39,011 bases of DNA. Source: JBKEAJ01 sp047975005. GTDB lineage: Bacteria; Bacteroidota; Bacteroidia; Bacteroidales; Prolixibacteraceae. The first letter of the stretch is position 1. The number at the start of each line of letters is the position of its first letter. The stretch is taken from the NCBI GenBank assembly GCA_047975005.1, contig JBKECW010000021.1:1-39011 (forward strand), read 5' to 3'. Position numbers and translations under genes: made by a program. The notes below the pieces were generated by a model. It did no database searches. It was given only the letters and a program-made list of their open reading frames with translations, and was not told where the DNA came from. Shown piece after piece: positions 16,035 to 24,386 of the stretch.

Positions 16035-17207
16035 ATGAACAAACAATTATTAACACTATTTTTCTTTGTCACCCTAATCGGGTGTAGGGAAGATCTAGGG
16101 ATACTGCCTTCGGAAGAAATTGACACCGGCGATGGTCAGGAGAGTGGAGATTATGCAGGCTTTTACCTCCTTAACGAGGGGAATATGGGGTCTAATAAAT
16201 CAACACTTGATTTCATGGACTTTGAGTCGGGGCGTTATACTCGTAATATATATGCCGAGCGAAACCCTACGGTTACAAAAGAATTGGGGGATGTGGGAAA
16301 TGATGTCGGAATATATGGCAGCAAACTGTATGCTGTTATCAATGTTTCGAATAAGGTTGAGGTTATGACTGCAGACTCAGCAATCAGAATCGGACAAATT
16401 GATATTCCAAACTGTCGTTTTATTAAATTTCATGAAGGATATGCCTACGTTACATCCTATGCCGGTCCGGTGGTTATCAATCCCGATTACAAACAATTGG
16501 GATATGTAGCAAAGGTTGATACGGCAACTTTGGAGATTGTCTCTACTTGTTTGGTAGGTTTTCAGCCTGATGAATTAGACATTGTTGATGGCAAGATATA
16601 TGTAGCGAACTCAGGAGGATATATGGGAGCCGGTGGCGGAGATGCTACATCGGACTATGAACACACCGTATCGGTCATCGACATTGATAAGTTTGACGAA
16701 GGCGAAGGCGAGCGCATAGATGTAGCCTATAACCTAGAGCGATTGAAAGCTGATAAAAGAGGCAACCTATGGGTAAGCTCACGAGGTGATTACTACGATT
16801 TGCCATCGCGACTATTCTTCATAGATACCGAAAAGCAGATGGTTACAGACACTATCAATAAAGCTGCATCAGACTATTGGATTGATGACGATTTGATTTA
16901 TGTCTACGGCTCGGAGTTTAGTTATATCACACATAGCTGGGAGATGATATACTATGTTGTGGATGCACTTACTCATGAGATAGTCAGAGAACAAATAATA
17001 ACCGACGGAACGGATGAAGAAATAGAAAAGCCTTACGGCATAATGGTTCATCCCGAAACAAAAGATATATACATAACCGATGCCGGAGACTATGTCTCGC
17101 CCGGACTGCTCTATTGCTTCTCTAACAAGGGCGAAAAGAAGTGGTCGGTAAGAACAGGAGATATACCGGGGCGCTTTGTGCTACTACCAAAAGAATTGAG
17201 TAAATAA
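16035..17207 (+). CDS. btuG: BtuG-like surface cobalamin-binding lipoprotein
   Basis: 390 residues. The lipobox LIGC has its cysteine at residue 17. The rest is a beta-propeller of repeated strands (YNL, VSVIDI, GYAYVTS, KIYVANSGGY), including FYLLNEGNMGSNKSTLDF, a stretch typical of the DUF5074/BtuG group. BtuG proteins in human-gut Bacteroides sit on the cell surface over BtuB, bind cobalamin very tightly and pass it to the receptor. Placement directly after btuB, with no bases between stop and start, supports the same role and translational coupling. Function here is inferred from family and context. Confidence 0.87.
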   Translation: MNKQLLTLFFFVTLIGCREDLGILPSEEIDTGDGQESGDYAGFYLLNEGNMGSNKSTLDFMDFESGRYTRNIYAERNPTVTKELGDVGNDVGIYGSKLYAVINVSNKVEVMTADSAIRIGQIDIPNCRFIKFHEGYAYVTSYAGPVVINPDYKQLGYVAKVDTATLEIVSTCLVGFQPDELDIVDGKIYVANSGGYMGAGGGDATSDYEHTVSVIDIDKFDEGEGERIDVAYNLERLKADKRGNLWVSSRGDYYDLPSRLFFIDTEKQMVTDTINKAASDYWIDDDLIYVYGSEFSYITHSWEMIYYVVDALTHEIVREQIITDGTDEEIEKPYGIMVHPETKDIYITDAGDYVSPGLLYCFSNKGEKKWSVRTGDIPGRFVLLPKELSK

Positions 17208-17215
17208 TTATAAAC

Positions 17216-18235
17216 ATAAAACAATTTAAACTATCAATTTTAGCTGTTTTTTGTGCTGCTCTTTGCATCCAAAGCTATAGCAAAGACGACTCTGTGGATG
17301 CACCAGAAGAATATTATGTACTCCAGAAAGATGACATTTACATTGAAGTTACTGGAACTGGTTTTCAGACAACAAACGAGTAGATGTTCACTATAAAACC
17401 TCAAACAGTATCCGACGAAGGGGTGAGCTATGAATGGCAAGTAAACTTTGAAGAATATTCTTCTCAGAAGAGGTTTGAGAAGATATTGGAAACAACAATA
17501 AGATGATGATCACCCTAGGCGGATATGGTGGTTATGTAACGGTTGGGTTCGACCATACCATTAAAAACAAAGAGGGCAAGATGGACTTTCGCATTGTGGC
17601 AAATGCATTCTATGCAGAATTAAACGGAGTTCCTGATGAAGATGAATGGTATGAGATTGCAGAAAGTTCGCATGTTGACCATACGCAAGAAGCTTTCTAT
17701 CAGATGGGAATAGATGCCGGTAACGACATGAACTTTTATAAGGATTATGAGATGACATACTACAAGCCGGATGAAAACAAAGAACCTGAAGAAGTGCCCG
17801 GAGTATATGGCGTGGATGATGAATATATAAAATGGAAAGACAATAAAGGTAATAGCGGATTTAAAGTAAGAAATAATTATCATGCTCAACCATATTATCC
17901 ACAATGGGAAGAAGACGAAAGTATCACCTTCATAGGAACTCGTTTGCCACAGAATGGTATCGACGAAAGTGGACAAGGCAATTATTTTGTTCTTTATACA
18001 TTTGGCTATGGCTATGCAGACAATAGAAATAATGGTGCAGACTTAGCGTGTATAGATATATCATGGGCAGTCGATTCTAATGGCAACAAAGTAAATCTTC
18101 CGGGGGTAGAACTTCATAAAGGTATATTGTGGAGGAGATCAAGAAAACGGATGCTTAGGTGAATGTTCTACAAAGATAACAGACATCTATGACTTGCACC
18201 TTGCAGGGGAGGATATTAACACTATAGAAAATTAA
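17216..18235 (+). pseudogene. Third gene of the B12 locus, surface protein, degraded
   Basis: Reading three frames in turn gives a recognisable secreted protein of the type often encoded beside btuB/btuG. The expected start codon reads ATA (17216-17218), followed by a signal sequence KQFKLSILAVFCAALC and SKDDS. A TAG stop comes after TGTGFQTTNE. The frame then shifts before the long stretch from 17503, which contains GGYGGYVTVGFDHTIKNKEG, PDEDEWYEI and FIGTRLPQNGIDESGQGNYF. After LPGVELHK another shift leads to IKVYCGGDQENGCLGECSTK and DLHLAGEDI, ending at 18235. An internal deletion before the PDEDEWYEI motif is also likely. Its ligand-binding role, if any, is not known, and the present copy cannot be translated whole. 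Confidence 0.85.
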
Positions 18236-18268
18236 TTCGAGAAATTAATATATATATGTAACTGTTTG

Positions 18269-18301
18269 AAAGGGCAACCGCATAGTGCGATTGCCCTTTT
18301 T
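18269..18301 (+). terminator. Terminator of the B12 operon
   Basis: AAGGGCAACCGCA and TGCGATTGCCCTT form a strong stem with one internal mismatch around a short AG loop, followed by a T run. It closes the operon after the pseudogene. Confidence 0.85.
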
Positions 18302-18424
18302 AGGTAACTTCATATCTCTGCAAGATATTTACAAGCGCATTACCATACTGCCGATGAAAAAAATACACTTCAAAAGTCTGTTTTATACTCGGAATTTGTA
18401 ATTTTACAGTCTAAAATAGAAAAA

Positions 18425-19147
18425 ATGACAGAGATTATCCCGGCAATTGATATTATAGACGGTAAATGTGTTCGTCTTTCAAAAGGAGACTACAATAAAA
18501 AGAAAGTCTACAATTCAAATCCTTTGGAAGTGGCAAAAGAATTTGAAGACTCCGGAATAAGAAGACTGCACCTTGTAGACCTCGACGGTGCCAAATCAAA
18601 ATCAATAATAAACCACAAAACCCTAGAAAACATTGCCAACAAAACGTCTCTCATTATCGATTTTGGCGGTGGAATAAAAAGCAAAGCCGATATTTCACTC
18701 GCACTCGACAGCGGAGCAAGTATGGTAACTTGCGGCAGCATTGCAGTGAAATCTCCCGAAACAGTCTTGCAATGGGCGCAAGAATTTGGAGCAGACAAAA
18801 TAATAATTGGAGCAGACATAAACAATATGAAAATCGCCGTTGCAGGATGGCAGGAAGAGACCGAACTGCATATTGACGAGTTCCTGACTGACTACTATAA
18901 TAAAGGACTACGCAAGGTTATATCCACAGACATAGAAAAAGACGGAATGCTGATGGGCACAAACCTAGAACTATACGCACACCTCTTGGAGACTTTCCCC
19001 GAAATAGAAGTAATAGCAAGTGGCGGGGTAACAACTATGGAAGACGTGGACAAACTCATTGCTCAAAAAGTCCATGGTATTATTATCGGAAAAGCTATTT
19101 ACGAGGGAAAAATATCATTGGCAGATCTAGCAAAACGAATAAAGTAA
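18425..19147 (+). CDS. hisA: ProFAR isomerase of histidine synthesis
   Basis: 240 residues, a cytoplasmic TIM barrel that isomerises ProFAR to PRFAR. N-terminal IPAIDIIDGKCVRLSKGDY carries the first catalytic aspartate. LHLVDLDGAK, IDFGGGIKS, GADINN with the second aspartate, TDIEKDGMLMGTN and ASGGVTTMEDV with IIIGKAIYEG follow. HisF-like cyclase motifs are absent. It lies alone between the B12 operon and dnaK, with no other his gene in the window, so the rest of the pathway must be elsewhere or missing. Confidence 0.93.
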   Translation: MTEIIPAIDIIDGKCVRLSKGDYNKKKVYNSNPLEVAKEFEDSGIRRLHLVDLDGAKSKSIINHKTLENIANKTSLIIDFGGGIKSKADISLALDSGASMVTCGSIAVKSPETVLQWAQEFGADKIIIGADINNMKIAVAGWQEETELHIDEFLTDYYNKGLRKVISTDIEKDGMLMGTNLELYAHLLETFPEIEVIASGGVTTMEDVDKLIAQKVHGIIIGKAIYEGKISLADLAKRIK

Positions 19148-19181
19148 CACCACTTACTGTATATCGAAACATCAGGAAACG

Positions 19182-19196
19182 TGTCATTCTGTCACT
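19182..19196 (+). promoter_or_regulatory. TGTCANNNTGTCACT element upstream of dnaK
   Basis: TGTCATTCTGTCACT lies 110 bases before the dnaK start codon. The same pattern, TGTCA-N3-TGTCACT, is found on the minus strand 78 bases before groES at 26408-26422. It contains a direct repeat of TGTCA with a period of 8. The shared presence suggests a common chaperone-control site. Confidence 0.55.
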
Positions 19197-19222
19197 CCTG
19201 CTTAAGCATTTCTAGGTCTAAG

Positions 19223-19272
19223 TGTGCCAAAACCTGCAATTCTTGTCAATGGCACAAACATTGAACATACAG
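19223..19272 (+). promoter_or_regulatory. Inverted repeat and TGGCAC motif upstream of dnaK
   Basis: TGTGCCA (19223-19229) and TGGCACA (19250-19256) form a 7-bp inverted repeat. The stretch TGGCACAAACATTGAACATA is followed by CAG and is nearly repeated before groES as TGGCACAAATTGTGAATACA, also followed by G. It could be an operator or part of the promoter. Confidence 0.45.
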
Positions 19273-19306
19273 AGGCAGAATAAAAAATTAAAAACAAATA
19301 AATATC

Positions 19307-21217
19307 ATGGGAAAAATTATTGGAATAGACTTAGGCACAACAAACTCTTGTGTGTCTGTAATGGAGGGTAACGAGCCTGTTGTAATCGCTAACAGCGAAG
19401 GACACAGAACGACTCCCTCAATAGTGGCATTTGTCGATAACGGCGAACGCAAAATCGGCGACCCTGCAAAACGTCAGGCAATCACCAACCCACATAAAAC
19501 CATATACTCTATAAAAAGATTCATGGGTGAGACTTTCTCGGAAATTTCCGACGAAGCAGGCAAGGTTGCATACGAGGTAGTGAACGAAAGCGGTGTGCCA
19601 CGTGTAGTAATCGACGACAAGAAATATTCTCCTCAGGAAATTTCGGCAATGGTACTTCAGAAAATGAAGAAAACTGCTGAAGATTATTTAGGACAAAGCG
19701 TAACAGAGGCTGTTATCACCGTACCTGCTTATTTCAACGACTCGCAACGTCAAGCTACAAAAGAAGCAGGAGAAATTGCCGGACTAACTGTTAAGCGTAT
19801 CATCAACGAGCCCACAGCAGCATCATTGGCATACGGACTCGACAAGATGGACAGAGACATGAAAATTGCAGTATTCGACCTTGGTGGTGGTACTTTCGAC
19901 ATATCTATCCTTGAGCTTGGCGACGGTGTGTTTGAAGTAAAATCAACAGACGGCGATACCCACCTTGGTGGCGACGACTTCGACCGAGTGATTATCGACT
20001 GGTTGGCAGAGAGCTTCCTTGCCGACGAAAAAATAGACTTACGCAAAGACCCTATGGCTCTGCAACGCCTTAAAGAAGCAGCAGAGAAAGCCAAAATCGA
20101 ACTTTCGTCATCTACTTCTACAGAGATAAACCTGCCATATATTATGCCGGTCGACGGTATACCAAAGCACCTTGTTAAAACTCTTAGCAGAGCTCAGTTT
20201 GAGCAACTAGCCGAAAAACTTATAAATGCAATCATCGAGCCTTGCACCAAAGCCCTTAAAAATGCAGGACTTAAAGCAACTGACATTGACGAGGTTATTC
20301 TTGTCGGAGGCTCAACACGTATCCCTGCCGTACAAGAAAAGGTGCAGACTTTCTTCGGCAAAACTCCATCAAAAGGAGTGAACCCCGACGAAGTGGTGGC
20401 TCTTGGCGCAGCTATACAAGGCGGAGTACTTACAGGCGAGGTGAAAGACGTACTATTGCTAGATGTTACTCCTCTGTCTTTGGGTATTGAGACAATGGGC
20501 GGAGTGTTCACCAAACTCATCGAGTCGAACACAACCATACCTACCGAGAAAGCCGAGACTTTCTCAACAGCAACAGACAATCAGCCATCGGTAGAAATAC
20601 ACGTATTGCAAGGCGAGCGTCCAATGGCAAACGGAAACAAAACAATAGGGCGTTTCCATCTCGACGGTATTCCTCCACAGCCAAGAGGTGTGCCACAAAT
20701 CGAAGTGAAATTTGACATCGATGCAAACGGTATATTGAACGTTCATGCCAAAGATAAATCTACAGGCAAAGAGCAGAGTATCAGAATTGAAGCATCGTCG
20801 GGTCTCAGCGATGAAGAAATCAAGAGAATGAAAAACGAAGCAGAGGCTAATGCAGCAGCAGACGAAGAAGCGAAGAAAGGGGCAGACTCCGTAAATAAAG
20901 CCGACAATATGATTTTCCAAGTGGAAAAACAAATGAAGGAATACGGCGACAAACTACCTGCCGACAAAAAAGATAACATCGAAGGTGCATTAACTAAGCT
21001 GAAAGAAGCTCATGCAAGCAAGAATGTAGCAAACATCGAGGCTGCAATAACAGCAGTAGAGACAGAGTTACAAAATGCAGCGCAAGACTTCCAAAACGCC
21101 GCACAAGCAGGTGCCGGCGCACAAGGGCAAGAGCAAGCATCTAATGCCGAAGCCAACAATAGTGGCTCAGACGAAGCAGAGGATGTTACTGATGTTGATT
21201 TTGAAGAGGTGAAATAA
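19307..21217 (+). CDS. dnaK: Hsp70 chaperone DnaK
   Basis: 636 residues. The nucleotide-binding domain begins MGKIIGIDLGTTNSCVSVME. The signatures VFDLGGGTFDIS and VILVGGSTRIPAVQ follow, then the linker DVLLLDVTPLSLG, the substrate-binding domain and a helical lid. The C-terminal tail is Ala/Gln/Glu-rich and ends DVDFEEVK, as is common in Bacteroidota. It binds unfolded segments and works with DnaJ and GrpE, whose genes are not in this window. The gene is preceded by motifs shared with groES and followed by a bidirectional terminator. No CIRCE element is seen. Confidence 0.98.
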   Translation: MGKIIGIDLGTTNSCVSVMEGNEPVVIANSEGHRTTPSIVAFVDNGERKIGDPAKRQAITNPHKTIYSIKRFMGETFSEISDEAGKVAYEVVNESGVPRVVIDDKKYSPQEISAMVLQKMKKTAEDYLGQSVTEAVITVPAYFNDSQRQATKEAGEIAGLTVKRIINEPTAASLAYGLDKMDRDMKIAVFDLGGGTFDISILELGDGVFEVKSTDGDTHLGGDDFDRVIIDWLAESFLADEKIDLRKDPMALQRLKEAAEKAKIELSSSTSTEINLPYIMPVDGIPKHLVKTLSRAQFEQLAEKLINAIIEPCTKALKNAGLKATDIDEVILVGGSTRIPAVQEKVQTFFGKTPSKGVNPDEVVALGAAIQGGVLTGEVKDVLLLDVTPLSLGIETMGGVFTKLIESNTTIPTEKAETFSTATDNQPSVEIHVLQGERPMANGNKTIGRFHLDGIPPQPRGVPQIEVKFDIDANGILNVHAKDKSTGKEQSIRIEASSGLSDEEIKRMKNEAEANAAADEEAKKGADSVNKADNMIFQVEKQMKEYGDKLPADKKDNIEGALTKLKEAHASKNVANIEAAITAVETELQNAAQDFQNAAQAGAGAQGQEQASNAEANNSGSDEAEDVTDVDFEEVK

Positions 21218-21244
21218 AATGTGATTAGCAACAATCACTAAATA

Positions 21245-21283
21245 GCAAAAAAGGCTACAAACCAAGTGTTTGTAGCCTTTTTT
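21245..21283. terminator. Bidirectional terminator between dnaK and the EEP gene
   Basis: AAGGCTACAAAC and GTTTGTAGCCTT form a 12-bp stem, with A runs on the left and T runs on the right, so it can end transcripts from both sides. Confidence 0.85.
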
Positions 21284-21339
21284 ATGCACTCTCATCTCTA
21301 TAACTATCAATTTTTCAGAAACTTCCTTGCTGCACGCAT

Positions 21340-22329
21340 CTATTCGTCGTGGAGATTTCGTCTCTCCCCCAGCAGTTTGATAAAAACAGGCAGATGGTCT
21401 GAATACCCTCCGTAATAATGGTAGCCTCCATAGGTACGGTCAGGAAACAGCCGATGCGTCTTGCGATCTTTTACCATCATCCACCGATGTTTGAGAATTT
21501 GCAATCCTTGCGAAGATAAACGCAACTCCCTTTCGTGGCTCAACAGAGACTGGCTAACAATCATTTGGTCAAACATATAATAGCGTCTCTCGTACTCTAC
21601 TGTTCCATTCTTTCTTGCATGAAGTGGATATGCAAGGTTTATGAGATCTTTGGGATTCTTGCTTCTTCTATTTTTCACGCCTAACACACGAGTCAGGGAA
21701 ACATCAACCGGGGTATCATTAAAATCTCCCATAATCAATATTTCAGCATTAGCATCTTGTTGGCAAACCTCCTGCACAGCATACTTCAGCGTCCGCGAAG
21801 CATCGATTCTATTAATCTGGCTTATTGTTTTTCCTTCTCGTCTTGACGGCCAATGATTAATAAAAACATGCAAATTGTCAATACCTTTCATCCTGCCCTG
21901 CACATGCAAAATTCCTCTTGTGTGCGTAGATTTGGTTTTAGTCAGATAAACCTTCAGTTGCCTAAAATCTTTTATCTCAAAATGTTGCTTATCATAAAGG
22001 AAAGCAACATCTATACCGCGTCTGTCGTCCGAATCTACATGGGCAAAACCATAGGTATCATGAAGGTTAAAGCGCTTCAACAGATCCTTTATCACAACTT
22101 CATTTTCGACCTCAGCAAGACCTATCAACACCGGCATCTGTCTATGAATCGACCTGATAACTCTGGCTATGTGCCCCAACTTCATTTTATACTTTTTATA
22201 GGTCCAATGCATTTTACCCTCAGGAGTAAAATCGTTGTCATTGGTGTCCGGGTCAGACTTAGTATCATATAAGTTCTCTACATTATAGAACATTATTGCG
22301 CGCCCTACGGAGGATAGTAATTCATTCAT
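21340..22329 (-). CDS. Endonuclease/exonuclease/phosphatase (EEP) family hydrolase
   Basis: 329 residues. The EEP metal-site motifs are all present: FYNVENLYDT, a Glu in LAEVENEVV, DRRGIDVAFLYD, VFINHWPSRR, MGDFNDTPVD and the final SDHLPVFI. These enzymes cleave phosphodiester bonds in nucleic acids, phospholipids or inositol phosphates with a divalent metal. The opening is not a signal peptide, so a cytoplasmic place is likely unless the start lies upstream. The ATG at 22329 is a plausible start and gives a length near the family's usual. Confidence 0.88.
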   Translation of the reverse strand: MNELLSSVGRAIMFYNVENLYDTKSDPDTNDNDFTPEGKMHWTYKKYKMKLGHIARVIRSIHRQMPVLIGLAEVENEVVIKDLLKRFNLHDTYGFAHVDSDDRRGIDVAFLYDKQHFEIKDFRQLKVYLTKTKSTHTRGILHVQGRMKGIDNLHVFINHWPSRREGKTISQINRIDASRTLKYAVQEVCQQDANAEILIMGDFNDTPVDVSLTRVLGVKNRRSKNPKDLINLAYPLHARKNGTVEYERRYYMFDQMIVSQSLLSHERELRLSSQGLQILKHRWMMVKDRKTHRLFPDRTYGGYHYYGGYSDHLPVFIKLLGERRNLHDE

Positions 22330-22388
22330 TGCCTATATTTTGCTCCCGACTGATATTTTTGTCAGACAGATATTATTTACATAAAAAC

Positions 22389-22427
22389 GACCCAAACTAA
22401 CACCTTATTAAGGAAGAAGTTTGGGTC
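22389..22427 (-). terminator. Terminator of the GH109 gene
   Basis: GACCCAAACT and AGTTTGGGTC form a 10-bp perfect stem around a loop that itself contains CCTTATTAAGG. On the minus strand it is followed by GTTTTTAT. It ends transcripts from the gene at 22454-23935. Confidence 0.75.
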
Positions 22428-22453
22428 AATACAAATTTTTACTTTTTTAAGTC

Positions 22454-23935
22454 TTAGTCAACTTTAAGTTGAGACTTCTTATCTGCATTATTAACTTTTA
22501 GGATTCTTGTATTACCTCCTTCCTTGAGGTTTACATCCACAGGTGCATTTGTACGCCAGTTGCCTCGTGTAAAATCAGGTATTTCCATTGTCTGAGACCG
22601 ATGGGATACAGAATGCTCGCTCAATGGTCCTATACTACTCCACAAGGCAGCATCATAGACATCTTGTGCCAATGGCAGTCCGTTGCGCAAGTTATCTATC
22701 AAGTGCCAATCCATCACTGTATCCATACCGCCATGACCTCCGATTTGCTTAGCCATATCTCCCACTTTTTTAATAATCTCTGGGGTGTATTTTGCTTGCA
22801 ATTCTTTCATCTCTTCCTCCGATACAAATTTATGACCAAAAGCAATCTTGCCCGGAGTAGGATACTTACGCGCAAAACCCGTTGTTCCACTCAAAAGATG
22901 TATTCTAGAGTATGGTCTAGGAGAAGTAACATCATGCTGAATCATTATTGTCTTGCCGTTCACGGTTCTTATGGTAGAGGTATTCATATTTCCTCGGTAG
23001 CCATCGCTTACAAAGCTGTTATAAAAGGAGTCTTCTGATGCCCTCTTTTTTGCCTCTTCTGCCATCATAAAATCATTGGTCGACACTGACACCAAAAAGT
23101 CCGCTTGGTCTCCTCTGTTTAGACCCATTGATTGTGCCACCGGTCCAAGACCATGTGTCGTATATAGATTACCGTTTCTGTGTTGGTTTTCTTTCAGTCT
23201 CCACATATCGGCATAAGCATAGTTGCCGGACTTTTCAAATTTGGCAAAGTTTAGGCTTAACAAATCGTGTATATATGCTCCTTCGCCATGTATCAACTCG
23301 CCAAAAGCTCCTTGTTGAGCCATGTTGAGGGTAAGTATTTCAAAGTCATCGTAACAACAGTTTTCAAGCATCATGCAATGTTTCCTTGTGCGCTCTGAGG
23401 TCTCCACCAAACGCCAACAGTCTTCGATTGTTTCGGCAGCAGGAACTTCGGTTGCAACATGTTTACCATGCTCCATGCCATAGACACATATATCAGTGTG
23501 CAGCTCCCATGGTGTTGTGATATAAATTAAATCCAAGTCTGGGTCTTCACACATCTTTTTCCACGAGTCCTCATTGCCGGCATATACTTTTGGCTTCTTG
23601 ATGCCTCTCTTGTCAAGGTTTGCTACAATTTTATCTACCCTCTCTGAATATTTGTCGCACAATGCGGCTATTTCTACTCCCTCAATATGAGACATTCTTG
23701 TTACTGCTCCTGGACCACGCATCCCCAAACCAACGAAACCAATACGAACCGTATCCAACTTGGGTGCACGATAACCACACATATTGAAAACAGAACTTCC
23801 AAAATTAGACGTTCCCTTAGAACTTGAACTTAAGTCTTTGGCATTCACTCTATTCCCTCCTAACATTGAGCCTGTTGCCAATGCTCCGGCACCTGCCAAT
23901 CCAGTCTTTAAGAAAAATCTCCTATTACTCTTCAT
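22454..23935 (-). CDS. GH109-type glycosidase, Tat-exported
   Basis: 493 residues. The N-terminus SNRRFFLKTG is a twin-arginine signal. The Rossmann NAD motif VRIGFVGLGMRGPG follows, then the GH109 core with YITTPWELHTDICVYGMEHG, HVATEVPAAETIEDCW, MMLENCCYDDFE and GHGGMDTVMDWHLIDNL. GH109 members use a bound NAD in a redox-assisted hydrolysis and include alpha-N-acetylgalactosaminidases that convert group A antigen. Substrate here is not proven, since many GH109 relatives act on other GalNAc or related glycans. The adjacent genes do not form a glycan utilisation locus. It may act together with the GH95 enzyme at the left edge, although they are 21 kb apart. Confidence 0.88.
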   Translation of the reverse strand: MKSNRRFFLKTGLAGAGALATGSMLGGNRVNAKDLSSSSKGTSNFGSSVFNMCGYRAPKLDTVRIGFVGLGMRGPGAVTRMSHIEGVEIAALCDKYSERVDKIVANLDKRGIKKPKVYAGNEDSWKKMCEDPDLDLIYITTPWELHTDICVYGMEHGKHVATEVPAAETIEDCWRLVETSERTRKHCMMLENCCYDDFEILTLNMAQQGAFGELIHGEGAYIHDLLSLNFAKFEKSGNYAYADMWRLKENQHRNGNLYTTHGLGPVAQSMGLNRGDQADFLVSVSTNDFMMAEEAKKRASEDSFYNSFVSDGYRGNMNTSTIRTVNGKTIMIQHDVTSPRPYSRIHLLSGTTGFARKYPTPGKIAFGHKFVSEEEMKELQAKYTPEIIKKVGDMAKQIGGHGGMDTVMDWHLIDNLRNGLPLAQDVYDAALWSSIGPLSEHSVSHRSQTMEIPDFTRGNWRTNAPVDVNLKEGGNTRILKVNNADKKSQLKVD

Positions 23936-24330
23936 ATTTTAAAATTTTATTGATATTTGCCTGCTATTAGCCCGCTAAGTTAATAAAAACTATTCACTCT
24001 GTCATAATGGTTCCGAAACATTTATTTAAGAAAGGAAACGCAGCTTACACAACCACATGAAAAACAACTGCTTACAACAGCAGTAGCGTCTTGTCAGCAA
24101 GCTCTTTCGTCATCTAGTCTTAGTCTATAACATAAGTAAATCGCCTTTGACAAAAGCGACACACAAGGATAATTATCTAAAACACAATCATTTCTATCAA
24201 GGTCTACAGACTCATTGTATGGGCTAAGCCCATTCTGTGGGAGATTATGCTTATATTAGTTTGTTTATCTGTCTATCGTTTGTGGTTTCTCAGGCATTTT
24301 AATTCTTCATTGACACCAATACTAAACAAA
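23936..24330. other. Gene-free stretch between the GH109 gene and groEL
   Basis: About 390 bases of AT-rich DNA with no reading frame that looks like a gene on either strand. One small perfect palindrome, ATGGGCTAAGCCCAT, lies at 24219-24233. The GH109 promoter is expected near 23940-24000, but no clear TAnnTTTG was found. Confidence 0.5.
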
Positions 24331-24357
24331 AAAAGGGATGCCTTATAGGCACCCCTT
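24331..24357 (-). terminator. Terminator of groES-groEL
   Basis: Read on the minus strand, AAGGGGTGCC and GGCATCCCTT pair with one G-T wobble around TATAA, followed by a T run. It lies about 30 bases after the groEL stop codon. Confidence 0.8.
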
Positions 24358-24386
24358 AATCTTATAAAATATTATACAAAATATTT

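Noticed and set aside
18425..19147. A histidine operon
   Set aside because: Only hisA is present; flanking genes are unrelated, so no operon call is made.
19148..19306. CIRCE-type heat-shock operator before dnaK
   Set aside because: TTAGCACTC and its inverted partner are not present here or before groES.
20194..21234. Several minus-strand reading frames of 60-130 codons opposite dnaK
   Set aside because: They mirror the codon use of dnaK and have no start context or family features.
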